Below, piece by piece: positions 1 to 8,852 of a DNA stretch of 64,000 bases. Source of the DNA: Firmicutes bacterium UBA3936 (GTDB lineage Bacteria; Bacillota; Dethiobacteria; Dethiobacterales; Dethiobacteraceae); NCBI GenBank assembly GCA_002385745.1, contig DGEC01000041.1, positions 1 to 64,000 on the forward strand, written 5' to 3'. Position 1 is the first letter of the stretch. Every line of letters starts with the position of its first letter. A program made the translations under genes and the position numbers. Under the pieces are notes generated by a model, which was not told the DNA's origin, did no database searches, and saw nothing but the letters and a program-made list of their open reading frames with translations.

Positions 1-689
1 AGTTCAAAGGCGGCGCCTTTAAAGTTGCGGAGCTGTATGGTATTGTCGATAACTTCCCCGGTAAAGCGGACCACTGTATTGAAATTCATAGGGGCAACTT
101 CCGCCATGGATTCCAGGTCCCGGGCTGTGGCAAGCAAACGGGAAAAGGTTCTGCGAAACATTTCGGCCTGGTTAAGCAGTTGCCGTTCCGACGGATCGAG
201 CAGGTGAATGATAAATTCTATATGCTCCTTCATAATCCGCAGCCAGAAAACCTCCTGCTGCAGCAGCAAAGTCAGCGGATCTTCCGGCACCGGCAGTGTT
301 AAAAGATTTAGAAACCGTTCCGCCTCTCTTCTGATATGATCAAGCAAAAGCGGGTAATTGCTGCCCGGCATCTTTTTGCACTGAATAATTTCGCTTAAAA
401 CCTTGGCTTTATAAGCGATAATTTCTCTGACCGCTTTTATTAAGTCTTCCAGCAGTTCGCGGCCTAACTTATTTGTTTTATTTAGTCTTTTTAACAGCTG
501 TTGAAATTTTTCCTGAAGGGATTCGGCTTCCGCCGCCAATTCCGGCTCGTCTGCCGGCAGCCCAAGCCTGATAAATAAAGCATGCTCCATTAAAATACGT
601 GTCCAAAAGCGAGCTTCTTCAAGACGGTTGTATTCACATAAACAATTAGAGCATTCGGGACTTTTTGCATGCTTATGCCTCTCTTCCAT
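1..689 (-). CDS. DUF2935 family protein (C-terminus cut by window edge)
   Basis: The frame opens at an ATG at 689 behind GGAG (9-base spacing) and runs off the left end with 229 codons visible. It is helix-rich, starts MEERHKHAKSP, and carries an early CxxC (SNCLC). Two similar halves each contain an F/W-[WL]-R-I-M-x-E-H-[AI]-x-F-I-x-x-L stretch (FWTRILMEHALFIRL and FWLRIMKEHIEFIIHL). This internal duplication is what I recall of DUF2935 proteins of Clostridia, which resemble haem- or metal-binding helical bundles but have no established function. It is divergent from the histidine kinase gene at 1021. Family assignment is from pattern memory, not a search. Confidence 0.7.
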   Translation of the reverse strand, partial: MEERHKHAKSPECSNCLCEYNRLEEARFWTRILMEHALFIRLGLPADEPELAAEAESLQEKFQQLLKRLNKTNKLGRELLEDLIKAVREIIAYKAKVLSEIIQCKKMPGSNYPLLLDHIRREAERFLNLLTLPVPEDPLTLLLQQEVFWLRIMKEHIEFIIHLLDPSERQLLNQAEMFRRTFSRLLATARDLESMAEVAPMNFNTVVRFTGEVIDNTIQLRNFKGAAFE

Positions 690-961
690 TACCGATTACT
701 CCTTCTGTCTTTATTATCAGTACAGTATATTGTTAAACATAAAAAGTGTTACTGCATTATTGCCTTTCTGCTGCAGGATTATGATTACGGCAGTGCAGTA
801 AAACACATCAGGCGGCTTGGCTTTTCTTTCTTTCTAAAATAAGACAAATAATATGCGGTATGACTCGATAATCATTGTAAACAGTAATTATTTTGTTATA
901 TCCCCCACTTCTGCTACGACATTTTTTGTTTTATTTGATGCAAACGACAAGTTACAGCAAA

Positions 962-989
962 TTTCACATAATTTATCTGGTATTATAAT
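962..989 (+). promoter_or_regulatory. Possible sigma-A promoter of the PAS histidine kinase
   Basis: A consensus -10 TATAAT (984-989) lies 16 bases after a weak -35 TTTCAC (962-967). The rest of the 690-1020 gap is AT-rich and I see no gene or stable hairpin in it. Confidence 0.4.
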
Positions 990-1020
990 ATTGTCCTGAA
1001 ACTTGGGGGAGGTACGAAAA

Positions 1021-2145
1021 ATGGAATTAGAAAGTGCTGCCAAGAAATCCTCTTGGTCTGACGATTGCGAGTTTTGGCACGAAATCGCCCGTATTTTTGC
1101 CGATAGTACCTGGGGAGCGGTTATCGCCATTGATTTGAAAGAAAAGATCATTGCTTTCAATAAACAGGCAGAGTGCGCCTTCAGCAAAAAAAAGGAAGAA
1201 GTAATCGGTCACTCTCTGAAAAAAGTATTCCCGCACCTGGCCTACAAAGATTATTATCTTCTCCATGCCATTCACCACGGCCGGGAACTAAAGGATGTGG
1301 AAACTGATTACTGCCCTTATACCCGCCAGCGCGGCGCTTTTCTTCACAATGTGAGACTGGTAAAAAACCGGCGGGGCAACATTGGAGGGGCTGTCTGGCT
1401 GCGCAAGGACTTTACTTTTGACAAGCGCTTCCATCAGGAGGTCAGCAATGCGGAAATCCATGCCATAGCCAGCCAGATAGCCGCCGGTACTGCTCACGAG
1501 ATACGCAACCCTCTCACCGCATCAATAGGTTATATTCAATTGGCGCAAAAAAAGAAGAACGAAGCGGACAAATACCTTGAATTCGCCTTGGAAGAATTGC
1601 GCCAGATAGATTCTTGCATTTCAAATCTTTTATCTTTATTCTACCCTGACAAGAAGGTACTGCAGTTGATAAACATCAACTACCTGGTAGAGGATTTGCT
1701 GCAGCTCGTGCAAAATGTCGGGATAATGGCAAATGTGGTAATTAACACTGATTTCAGAGAGGAAATCCCGCTCTGTTTGGCAGTTGGTAAACTGCTTAAA
1801 CACGCGCTGCTGAACATTCTGCGCAATGCCCTGGAAGCAATGGGCAGCGGAGGAAGCATAACGGTAACAACATCCTACGACAAGGTGCAGAATTTTGTAA
1901 TTATTACTGTCAAAGATACGGGGGTAGGCATCAGCAAAGCCCATCTGAAACAAATCTTCCTACCGTCTTTTTCAACAAAAGAAGGCAGCTCCGGACTTGG
2001 ACTGACTATGGCCAAGCGCATTATCCGGTACCACAACGGCTTTATCAATGTCACAAGTACTTTGGGAAAAGGCACGACAGTAGAAATAGGCATCCCGGCA
2101 GCCGGCAGGCAGCAGTCTAATGAAAATACAATTTTTCATTCTTAG
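1021..2145 (+). CDS. PAS domain sensor histidine kinase (sporulation-kinase-like)
   Basis: 374 residues from the ATG at 1021, which follows a strong GGGGGAGG; an upstream in-frame TTG at 1003 has no ribosome site. A PAS domain (about residues 15-125) is followed by a HisKA domain with the phospho-acceptor His near residue 159 (AHEIRNPLT), then a HATPase with N box NILRNALEAM, G1 DTGVGI and G2 GSSGLGL. There is no membrane segment, so it should be cytosolic. This architecture is common among kinases feeding Spo0F/Spo0A in spore formers, but no response regulator gene is adjacent, so the partner is unknown (orphan kinase). Confidence 0.85.
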   Translation: MELESAAKKSSWSDDCEFWHEIARIFADSTWGAVIAIDLKEKIIAFNKQAECAFSKKKEEVIGHSLKKVFPHLAYKDYYLLHAIHHGRELKDVETDYCPYTRQRGAFLHNVRLVKNRRGNIGGAVWLRKDFTFDKRFHQEVSNAEIHAIASQIAAGTAHEIRNPLTASIGYIQLAQKKKNEADKYLEFALEELRQIDSCISNLLSLFYPDKKVLQLININYLVEDLLQLVQNVGIMANVVINTDFREEIPLCLAVGKLLKHALLNILRNALEAMGSGGSITVTTSYDKVQNFVIITVKDTGVGISKAHLKQIFLPSFSTKEGSSGLGLTMAKRIIRYHNGFINVTSTLGKGTTVEIGIPAAGRQQSNENTIFHS

Positions 2146-2202
2146 CAAAAAATTACCCTGCTATAAATAAAGTGCCGGAAGCATTCGCCGGCAAATAATT
2201 AA

Positions 2203-2247
2203 CCCTCCGTTTTAATTGTTTATCTTATCGCTAATACGGAGGGTTTT
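2203..2247 (+). terminator. Terminator after the histidine kinase gene
   Basis: An 8-bp stem CCCTCCGT (2203-2210) / ACGGAGGG (2236-2243) with a long AT-rich loop is followed by TTTTT. A second small hairpin (GCCGG 2174-2178 / CCGGC 2188-2192) just upstream faces the convergent gene at 2280 and may serve the minus strand. Confidence 0.65.
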
Positions 2248-2279
2248 TATTTACCCGGCTTGTGTAACATGTCCGGTAT

Positions 2280-2996
2280 TTATTTTTTGCGAATTAAGAT
2301 AAAAGGTGTCTGTTCACGGCTTTGCCCCGAGGGGTTGTCCCTTATAATCTCTGCCAGGAAGTCGTTATCATAGGGAATTTCAGCGTTTTTCCCGAGAATT
2401 TCAATATCCAGGTCATTGGCATCCACAATCATGCAGTCAATACCGTACTTATCCTTTATTTCCTGGCAGACTTTGTCCGGTTCGGCAGGGGCAAGAATAC
2501 CTTTATCGGCGTAGTATTCCCAGCCTACAACACAGAACCCGTCAATATTGCGCACATTGTTGCCAAGAAAACTATAAAAGATTCCGCGTTTGCCGATTAA
2601 TTTGCCCAGCGCAGCCAAAATTGCCGCCAAAAGCACTCTCCACCAGCCGCATATGTCTATGGCTGTCTGCATTTTGTAAACATTGTCCATGGCAGGGCCG
2701 GCAGGGTTATGCATTGCAAAACGGGAAAGAATCCTGGCCAAAAGGCTGATTTTTACCTCGTCTTTATATATTACCCGTCCCTGGCACAAAGAAACCACTT
2801 TTTCCCCCAGGGAAAGTATGTCCCCCTCGCGGTAATGGGGAAGAACGTATTTTTCCACCAGTGAAAGGTAACTCTCTCCGACTTTAACAAAATGTGTCCG
2901 TATCGGATATCTGTGGAATACCTGCCCTTTTACCTCCCGGGCTAATTCGTGGCCGGGATTTGGTTTTAGTTGTACTGCCGCTTCCGAGTCTGCCAC
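2280..2996 (-). CDS. CofE-like F420-0:glutamyl ligase domain protein
   Basis: 238 residues from a GTG at 2996 placed 7 bases after AGGTG; the longer frame from TTG 3035 has no ribosome site. The sequence (YPIRTHFV, GDILSLGEKVVSLCQGR, GNNVRNIDGFCVVG, DCMIVDANDL) resembles the stand-alone CofE-like (PF01996) proteins found in Firmicutes that do not make coenzyme F420. True CofE adds gamma-linked glutamates to F420-0; no other F420 genes are in view, so the substrate here is unknown. A short hydrophobic stretch (WWRVLLAAILAALGKL) sits mid-protein. Confidence 0.65.
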   Translation of the reverse strand: MADSEAAVQLKPNPGHELAREVKGQVFHRYPIRTHFVKVGESYLSLVEKYVLPHYREGDILSLGEKVVSLCQGRVIYKDEVKISLLARILSRFAMHNPAGPAMDNVYKMQTAIDICGWWRVLLAAILAALGKLIGKRGIFYSFLGNNVRNIDGFCVVGWEYYADKGILAPAEPDKVCQEIKDKYGIDCMIVDANDLDIEILGKNAEIPYDNDFLAEIIRDNPSGQSREQTPFILIRKK

Positions 2997-3120
2997 TTTT
3001 CTCACCTCAAAAATTAATTCGAGCTGCTGTTGCAAAATCCTGCGCCTGGGATTTTATGGCATATACTATCTTTCCCCGCCAAGTAGAATTTTAAACATTT
3101 ACTGTTTTGGAAGCCCGCTT

Positions 3121-4815
3121 TTACCTTTCTGTGAGAGCGGCCAGAAATTCCGCCGCCGGTTTGACTTTCCAGAGATTATTCTCCAAAACAAGAGTAAAGG
3201 AGCTTTCCTTTTGAATCACCGATTCTCCTGACTGCAGGGAATAAACAACATTAAATTTCGCTTCCTCGCTTTCCTCCGGGGCATCCACACTTATGCTGTA
3301 AGATACAAGGGATCCGGTCCAGCCGGCAACCCATTCCCTTACTTCACTCTCATCCTGCACTGTATTACGGAACTGCCAGAGATAAACCTCCCGCCAGTCT
3401 TTGTTCTTTACAGCCGCCAGATAATCCGCAAGCGCCTTTTCCCGGCTGCGGTTCAGGGCGTCCAGCCGGCTCTGAGAACGTTCAGCCGCCTTTTTTTCCT
3501 CCCGGGCCTTTGCTTCGGCTTCCGTTAGAAAAGAGTCGGCATAGTATTTATTGTGAGCATTCCAGATTAGGAATTCGTCTATGCCAAGCGACAAAGCGGC
3601 ATCAATCTGCTCGCGTATTTCCCGGGGACCATAGGGAATATGTCCTTTAACCCAGGTTGCCGTAAAGCCTTGCAGCCAGGGCCTGATGATGGCCGGTTTC
3701 CGGAGTGGACCGTTGCGTTTTATGGCATCGGTCAGTGCTCTGGTTACGGTGCCTGCAGGATTGGCATCGGGAACATTGAAACCGAAAAACCCCCGGCTGT
3801 AGTGGCTGGGATAAATCATGGGGCAGATATACCCGACATAGGGTGATATTTTTTCCCAGGTCTGGCCTATACCGTCTGCATCATTGCGGGAAGTGGCAAC
3901 AACGCCAAATACATCCGCAGCAAGGTGGACATTGTAATCTTTCAACTGCCAGGCGGCATACTGCAGGAATTCCTTAATAGCTTCATCCTTGGCCAAATCC
4001 CCGGCGCCCGGATAATCCGCTTCCCGGTCAACCCGCCTGGCATTCTCCGGGAAACGGACATAATCAAACTGAATTTCCTTAAAACCCTTAAGCGCCGCTT
4101 CTTTGGCAATGGCAATATTGTAATCCCAAACATTTTTATCATAAGGGTTAACCCAGGCAAAGCCGCCGTAGTCCCGCCACAGCCCCCCGCCGCGCTTCTG
4201 TATTGCCCATTCCGGCTTAACTTCCGGAAGGTAAGGATCTCGAAAAACAACTATCCGCGCGATAGAGTAAATATCCCGGCTGTGGAGTTCATCCAGAAGC
4301 GCTTCCATGTCTTTTATCACGGCGGCTTTATCGGAATTTACTTCTTTGACAATCTCGATTTCACTTTTGTATGTTAAAAGACCGTGGTCATTTTTCACGT
4401 CAATGACCATGGCATTTAATTCCGTGTCCTCAACCAGGGCAAGCAGTTCCCGAAACCGGGAACCGCCGGCCGTATTCCCCGTCAGGTATATCCCTTTCGC
4501 CTTGACGGGCGGGTTTTCTTTGCCTTCCTCGGGAGGCAGGGGAACGAAGAAAGGGCCCAGCATTTCTTTCAATTCAGCTTCCCGCTGCTTTCTTTCCTCT
4601 ATTTTTCGTTCTTCTTCTCTTATTCTTTCTTCCTCTTTTCTGCGTTCTTCCTCTCTTATTCTTTCCTCTTCCCGGATATGATTATTTTCAGCCGGTTGTT
4701 TGTCGTTATCCGGTATGCTTGAATATGTTTCCCGCAGGCAGCCGGCAAATAAAACCGCCGAAAGCAACAGCAGCAAACATATTAACAACATTTTTACCGT
4801 GGTGTTTTTTTGCAT
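3121..4815 (-). CDS. Lipoprotein with coiled coil and DUF4015 glycosidase-like domain
   Basis: 564 residues. An N-terminal hydrophobic segment ends in a lipobox (LFAGC, Cys near residue 26), so it should be lipidated on the outer membrane face. Residues about 45-90 are an extremely charged R/E/K repeat (EEERRKEEERIREEE), a probable helical spacer. The central part (about 105-415) matches the DUF4015 putative glycoside hydrolase family, a TIM barrel related to amylase-like enzymes, with KAKGIYLTG, MVIDVKNDHG and the FDYVRFP acidic motif. A C-terminal 110 residues look like an NTF2-like ligand or wall-binding domain. It lies 100 bases after the coiled-coil/DUF3048 gene and may share its ftsEX transcript. 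The sugar target is unknown. Confidence 0.8.
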   Translation of the reverse strand: MQKNTTVKMLLICLLLLLSAVLFAGCLRETYSSIPDNDKQPAENNHIREEERIREEERRKEEERIREEERKIEERKQREAELKEMLGPFFVPLPPEEGKENPPVKAKGIYLTGNTAGGSRFRELLALVEDTELNAMVIDVKNDHGLLTYKSEIEIVKEVNSDKAAVIKDMEALLDELHSRDIYSIARIVVFRDPYLPEVKPEWAIQKRGGGLWRDYGGFAWVNPYDKNVWDYNIAIAKEAALKGFKEIQFDYVRFPENARRVDREADYPGAGDLAKDEAIKEFLQYAAWQLKDYNVHLAADVFGVVATSRNDADGIGQTWEKISPYVGYICPMIYPSHYSRGFFGFNVPDANPAGTVTRALTDAIKRNGPLRKPAIIRPWLQGFTATWVKGHIPYGPREIREQIDAALSLGIDEFLIWNAHNKYYADSFLTEAEAKAREEKKAAERSQSRLDALNRSREKALADYLAAVKNKDWREVYLWQFRNTVQDESEVREWVAGWTGSLVSYSISVDAPEESEEAKFNVVYSLQSGESVIQKESSFTLVLENNLWKVKPAAEFLAALTER

Positions 4816-4915
4816 TTAATATTCCCCGCAATTTCCTTATTGATGCCGTGAAAGGCAATTCTCTCCCTGCTCCCGGACCGTAATGCAAAATCAAACAAAG
4901 TGCTTGCCTCTTTTG

Positions 4916-6325
4916 TTATTTCCGGACTATATGAATCCAGGTCTGCCCGTACACCCTCTCAATTTCCCGGCCGTTTTGGTAAAAATAGCGGGTAGGCGCG
5001 CTTTCACTTTCTTTGCGCCAGGTGCCGCGAAAATATTGTCCCTGGCTGTAGAAATCAATGGTTCCTTCTCCAACCAGTTTGGCGGTCGGCCTGCCGCGGC
5101 TGTCGTTATAATAAGGGGTGTACTGGATAATAATGTTTCTGGCTTTAATCGCTTCTCCGTTGCCCCGGTCAATATCCTGCTTCCCGTTTATATAGCGGTA
5201 ATAACAGCCGTTTTCTGCATCATACTTATAGCTTACCGTATAATTTTTACCGCAGCTTACAGACAACGAATTTTTCTTCTGCCCTTCACGGTCCAGGTAG
5301 GCAGGCCTGAGGACTTTCTCAGTGGATTGTTTCTCAACCCCAAGCGCTTGCAGGTTGACAAACAGGTTATGCGGCGCTTTGCGTGCCGAATCGCGATAGA
5401 AGTGCTTGCTCGAGGATGTCAGAGCATCAGTATTCTTAACACCCAGATCCTTGATCAGTACCAGGTTGTCGTGGCTGCCGCCCGCATGCACATAACGAAC
5501 ACCGTTTTCCAAAGCCAGAATCATACTATGCTGCCGGGCGCTGCGGAGGGGGCCGACTTTTGCGGGAAATTCGGCAAACAGGGCCAGATAACGGGTTATG
5601 CCGCCTTCAACTTCATATTCATAAATGACATTGGCCTGTGAGAGGCCGTAATGGGGCCTTGCCGATGAATGGTTGTCAATTACAAGAGCGTAAACCGGCT
5701 TCCGCTCAGCCTGGGGAATCTTGGCCAGCTCCTCCGCCAGTCTTTCTTCAGCAGCGGCCAGCAAGTTTTCTCTTGTCTTCTTTTCCGCCATCAGGTTTTT
5801 ATATTCCGCTTCAGCGCGGTATTGCAAATCCTCAAGCTCTTCTTTTTCTCTTTCCATGGCAACCCGGCGTTCCTTCATGAGGGCATACTCCTCCCGCAAA
5901 CCGGCAACAACCGCAGCATCCCGATTAAATATCCGCGACAGGTAAACAAGCCTGGTTATTAGATCGCCAAAATCCTCTGCAGCCAGAATAACTTCCAGAT
6001 ATGACAGCCCGCCTTTCATGTAGGCACTGCGGACCCGCTCCGCAAAAAGGCGGTTTTGCTCATCCAAGTTTTCTTCCGCCTCCGCAAGGGCTTCTTCCGC
6101 TTCCTGCAGCCGGATTTTTGATATCTGGACCTTTTCTTTTAGCTCCTTTATTTTTTGCTCCCTGTCTTTAATGTTTTTGTCCAGCATTTCAAGGATTTCC
6201 TGCAGTTCCTCTACTTCCTGCCGTGCTTCCTCTACACCCCCGGATACCGGGGAAACAGGGACTGCGGCCAGCAGCAGGGCTATAACAAGCAACAGGCTGA
6301 AAAAACGCAAATTTCGTGCAGCCAC
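4916..6325 (-). CDS. Secreted coiled-coil (PcsB/CwlO-type) protein fused to DUF3048
   Basis: 469 residues. I prefer the GTG at 6325, six bases after AGGAGGG; the ATG at 6331 abuts that site with no spacing. A signal peptide (residues 1-28) precedes a long heptad region (about 30-215) of the type found in PcsB, CwlO and EnvC, including RVRSAYMKGGLSYLEVILA. Those proteins end in a peptidoglycan hydrolase; here the rest is DUF3048 plus its C-terminal subdomain (YALVIDNHSSARP, GLSQANVIYE, EGGITRYLA, KVGPLRSAR, HAGGS, then GQTWIHIV), as in Bacillus YerB. ftsX ends 11 bases upstream. By analogy the coil would bind the external loop of FtsX; the DUF3048 activity is unknown. Confidence 0.85.
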   Translation of the reverse strand: MAARNLRFFSLLLVIALLLAAVPVSPVSGGVEEARQEVEELQEILEMLDKNIKDREQKIKELKEKVQISKIRLQEAEEALAEAEENLDEQNRLFAERVRSAYMKGGLSYLEVILAAEDFGDLITRLVYLSRIFNRDAAVVAGLREEYALMKERRVAMEREKEELEDLQYRAEAEYKNLMAEKKTRENLLAAAEERLAEELAKIPQAERKPVYALVIDNHSSARPHYGLSQANVIYEYEVEGGITRYLALFAEFPAKVGPLRSARQHSMILALENGVRYVHAGGSHDNLVLIKDLGVKNTDALTSSSKHFYRDSARKAPHNLFVNLQALGVEKQSTEKVLRPAYLDREGQKKNSLSVSCGKNYTVSYKYDAENGCYYRYINGKQDIDRGNGEAIKARNIIIQYTPYYNDSRGRPTAKLVGEGTIDFYSQGQYFRGTWRKESESAPTRYFYQNGREIERVYGQTWIHIVRK

Positions 6326-6336
6326 TGCCATCCCTC

Positions 6337-7218
6337 CTAAACCCGCAAGAACCTGCGTATGGAAATAGTACTGCCGATGCCGCCCATTAATGTGCCCAGC
6401 AGTATCAAGCCAATAAAAATAGGGACCAGCTTTTCAGGTGATGTAACGGGTCTGAGGAAAAAGATTAAGGCATCCTGTTGCAGGAAGGCGGCAATCTTGT
6501 TGTAGACGGCACCCAAAGCCATGGTGGATGCCAAAGTACCCAGCCAGCCCATAATCATGCCCTCCAAGAGGAAGGGAAAGCGTATAAAGGCGTCACTGGC
6601 GCCAAGGTACTTCATAATACTGATTTCTTCCTGCCTGGCTATAACGGAAAGACGGATAGTCGTAACAATCAGAAAGACGGCACCAAGGGCTAAAAGCACA
6701 CTGATACCCATAAACAGAGTATTAAGCCAGCCTGTTAAATTGAGGAGCCGCGAAACCAGTTCTTCCCCGTAATCGGCAAACTCCACTCCTTCAATAGCGC
6801 CGATTTCTTCCGCCAGCTGCGGTACGATATCGGCCGAGACCGCCTTGATCCGGAACACATCGGGCAGAGGGTTGGCATCCCCTTCCAGGCCTGCCAGCAG
6901 TTCTTCATCTCCCAGTGACTTGCCGAATTCGACAAGGCCTTCATCCTTGGAGACAAAGCGTACTTCCTCCACTCCCTCCAGCCTGATAATCCTGTCTCCT
7001 ATATCGGCAACATCGGCGCCGTCAAGCAGAAAGGCGGCAATTTCCACACCGGATTCCACATTGGCAATAATCTGGTTAACATTTACGGCAATCAGCAAAA
7101 ACCCGCCCAAAATGGCAAGCGAAACGGCTATAATACATGCTGTAACCACAACCAGCCAAAAATTGCGTCTGAGAGAAACAAAACACTGGCGCAGACAGTA
7201 TCTTAATGAATTAAACAT
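6337..7218 (-). CDS. ftsX: Cell division ABC permease FtsX
   Basis: 293 residues from ATG 7218 (an adjacent ATG at 7221 is nearly as good) behind GGGGGA; the frame overlaps the end of ftsE by 8 bases. Features: a cytosolic N-terminus, a first membrane helix (about 20-45), an external domain (about 45-165) and three further helices, the standard FtsX plan. FtsX pairs with the FtsE ATPase and passes ATP-driven movements to an extracellular coiled-coil partner that controls wall hydrolysis at division or elongation. The next gene encodes such a coiled coil. Confidence 0.93.
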   Translation of the reverse strand: MFNSLRYCLRQCFVSLRRNFWLVVVTACIIAVSLAILGGFLLIAVNVNQIIANVESGVEIAAFLLDGADVADIGDRIIRLEGVEEVRFVSKDEGLVEFGKSLGDEELLAGLEGDANPLPDVFRIKAVSADIVPQLAEEIGAIEGVEFADYGEELVSRLLNLTGWLNTLFMGISVLLALGAVFLIVTTIRLSVIARQEEISIMKYLGASDAFIRFPFLLEGMIMGWLGTLASTMALGAVYNKIAAFLQQDALIFFLRPVTSPEKLVPIFIGLILLGTLMGGIGSTISIRRFLRV

Positions 7219-7894
7219 CATAGCTCCCCCGCTTCTCATCCCGTACCAGACGGCCTTTATCCAGCGCTATCACTCTTTTTTGCATCCTGTCTACCAAATC
7301 CCAGGCATGGGTGGCAATGATCACCGTTGTTCCTTCTTTGTTGATGGTCTCAAAAAGATCCATCAACTGCCGGGAGTTTTCCCTGTCCAAATTCCCCGTC
7401 GGTTCATCGGCCAGCACTATCAGCGGATCTTTTACCAGCGCCCGGGCAACGCCGACACGCTGCTGCTCGCCGCCGGACAGCTCCGAAGGAAAAGATTTTT
7501 CTTTGCCAAGCAGCCCCACCTTGGCCAGGGCATCGGGAACTTTTTGGCGGATTACTCTTGGTGACCTGCCCAGCACTTCCAAAGCAAAGGCCACATTTTC
7601 ATAGACTGTCTTCTGTTTAAGCAAGCGAAAATCCTGAAAAACCATGCCGATTTGACGGCGATGCCTTAACAGTTGCCCCTTTGTCAGCCTGGCAATATTC
7701 TTGCCCTCAAAATAAATTGTTCCCTTTGTCGGCAGCTGCTCACGGAATAATAGCTTTATAAACGTGCTTTTACCGGCACCGCTTGGCCCAACCAGGAAAA
7801 CAAACTCACCGCGCGTTATTTCTGTAGTCAGGTCTCTGATTGCCGGTATTTTGCTGCCCGGGTATATTTTGGTAACATTGTTAAAGATAATCAT
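7211..7894 (-). CDS. ftsE: Cell division ABC ATPase FtsE
   Basis: 227 residues with Walker A GPSGAGKST, Q-loop region FQDFRLL, signature LSGGEQQRVGVARAL, Walker B VLADEPTGNLD and H-loop ATHAWD. The phrase VFQDFRLLKQKTVYENVAFALEVLG is of the FtsE type, shown here by its first part only as diagnostic. The start ATG follows GAGGTG. First gene of the ftsE-ftsX-coiled coil/DUF3048-DUF4015 group. Confidence 0.95.
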   Translation of the reverse strand: MIIFNNVTKIYPGSKIPAIRDLTTEITRGEFVFLVGPSGAGKSTFIKLLFREQLPTKGTIYFEGKNIARLTKGQLLRHRRQIGMVFQDFRLLKQKTVYENVAFALEVLGRSPRVIRQKVPDALAKVGLLGKEKSFPSELSGGEQQRVGVARALVKDPLIVLADEPTGNLDRENSRQLMDLFETINKEGTTVIIATHAWDLVDRMQKRVIALDKGRLVRDEKRGSYDV

Positions 7895-8030
7895 TGCTGC
7901 ACCTCTTTTACCAGAAACGTCTTTTACATGTTTCGACTTAGCACACCTTATTCCTTTCTTCCGCCCGGGAGAAAGGGTTTAAGAATATAACATAATTATT
8001 AACATTGTTAAGAGCTAATGTTCATATTTC

Positions 8031-8060
8031 AAAAAAGGAACCACCGGGAAAAGTGGTTCC
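8031..8060 (-). terminator. Terminator after the flavin reductase-like gene
   Basis: Perfect 8-bp stem GGAACCAC (8037-8044) / GTGGTTCC (8053-8060) with an 8-base loop, followed on the minus strand by six T residues (8031-8036). Confidence 0.85.
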
Positions 8061-8088
8061 TTAATTAATGCCGGGCAAATCGCATAGG

Positions 8089-8643
8089 TTACTTGTCCTT
8101 GCCCGGTTCCAGGCGCTCGCCAAGGACATAGTAAGACCCGTCTCCCGGTATAAAGGCAATGGGACTGATTTTTTCCGTAACGGGCATGTGAGCTTCATCC
8201 AGGCAGTCGCTGCAGACTTTTACATCCATTATCCTGCCGATAAAAATTGTATGCAGTCCCAAGTCTTCCGCTTTCAGCACCGAACACTCAATAGTAACGG
8301 GGAACTCTTCAATATAAGGAGCATCCACAATTTTGCTGCGTACGGCCGTCAGTCCCGTTTCTTTGAACTTATCGGTATTCCTGCCTGAAGTTTTGCCGAT
8401 AAAATCTATCTCCTTTATATACTGCCGGGAAGGTATGTTCACCGTAAAGGCCTTTTTTTCCATCAGGTTTTTATAGCTGTAAGTTTCCTTGCGCACGGAA
8501 ATTGAAATACTGGCGGGGTTGCCATTGACAACGCCGGTCCAGGCCACCGTCATCAGGTTGGGTTTGCCTTCAGCGTTATAAGTGCCTACGGCAACGACCG
8601 GACAGGGATACATAAAAGGACTTATTCCTACTGATTCTTTCAT
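8089..8643 (-). CDS. Flavin reductase-like domain protein (flavoredoxin family)
   Basis: 184 residues matching the FMN-binding split-barrel family of flavoredoxins and flavin reductases: PCPVVAVGTYNAEGKPN, NLMTVAWTG, SISVRKETYSYKNL, AFTVNIPS. Members bind FMN and move electrons or reduce flavins in anaerobes. A C-x2-C pair (CSDC) is present. It is flanked by terminators and is probably monocistronic. It precedes the methyltransferase region, but no functional link can be shown. Confidence 0.85.
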   Translation of the reverse strand: MKESVGISPFMYPCPVVAVGTYNAEGKPNLMTVAWTGVVNGNPASISISVRKETYSYKNLMEKKAFTVNIPSRQYIKEIDFIGKTSGRNTDKFKETGLTAVRSKIVDAPYIEEFPVTIECSVLKAEDLGLHTIFIGRIMDVKVCSDCLDEAHMPVTEKISPIAFIPGDGSYYVLGERLEPGKDK

Positions 8644-8790
8644 CTTCTCACCTCCGCTGCTTTGCTCTCAATCAAGCCGTCCCGCAAGAACTGCAGTCCG
8701 GCTGTATACGACTGCTTCTCCTTTATATTTTATACAAAGACACTAATTCCTTCTTTTCCGCTTTAGATTTACGGGACTGCTGTGCGCTGC

Positions 8791-8824
8791 AAAAATCAAT
8801 AGTTCCCGGAGTTTTCCGGGAACT
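8791..8824 (-). terminator. Terminator ending methyltransferase operon B
   Basis: 10-bp stem AGTTCCCGGA (8801-8810) / TCCGGGAACT (8815-8824) with a 4-base loop, followed on the minus strand by ATTGATTTTT. It lies about 30 bases after the stop of the gene at 8853. Confidence 0.75.
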
Positions 8825-8852
8825 GTTTACCTGCAAAATATTCCGGCGGCAT

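Noticed and set aside
2280..2996. Genuine coenzyme F420 ligase
   Set aside because: No F420 genes in view, and related stand-alone CofE-like proteins occur in Firmicutes without F420.
4560..4690. Short tandem repeat (GA-rich) as a possible CRISPR or VNTR
   Set aside because: It is the R/E/K-rich coding repeat of the DUF4015 lipoprotein; units are irregular and there are no spacers.
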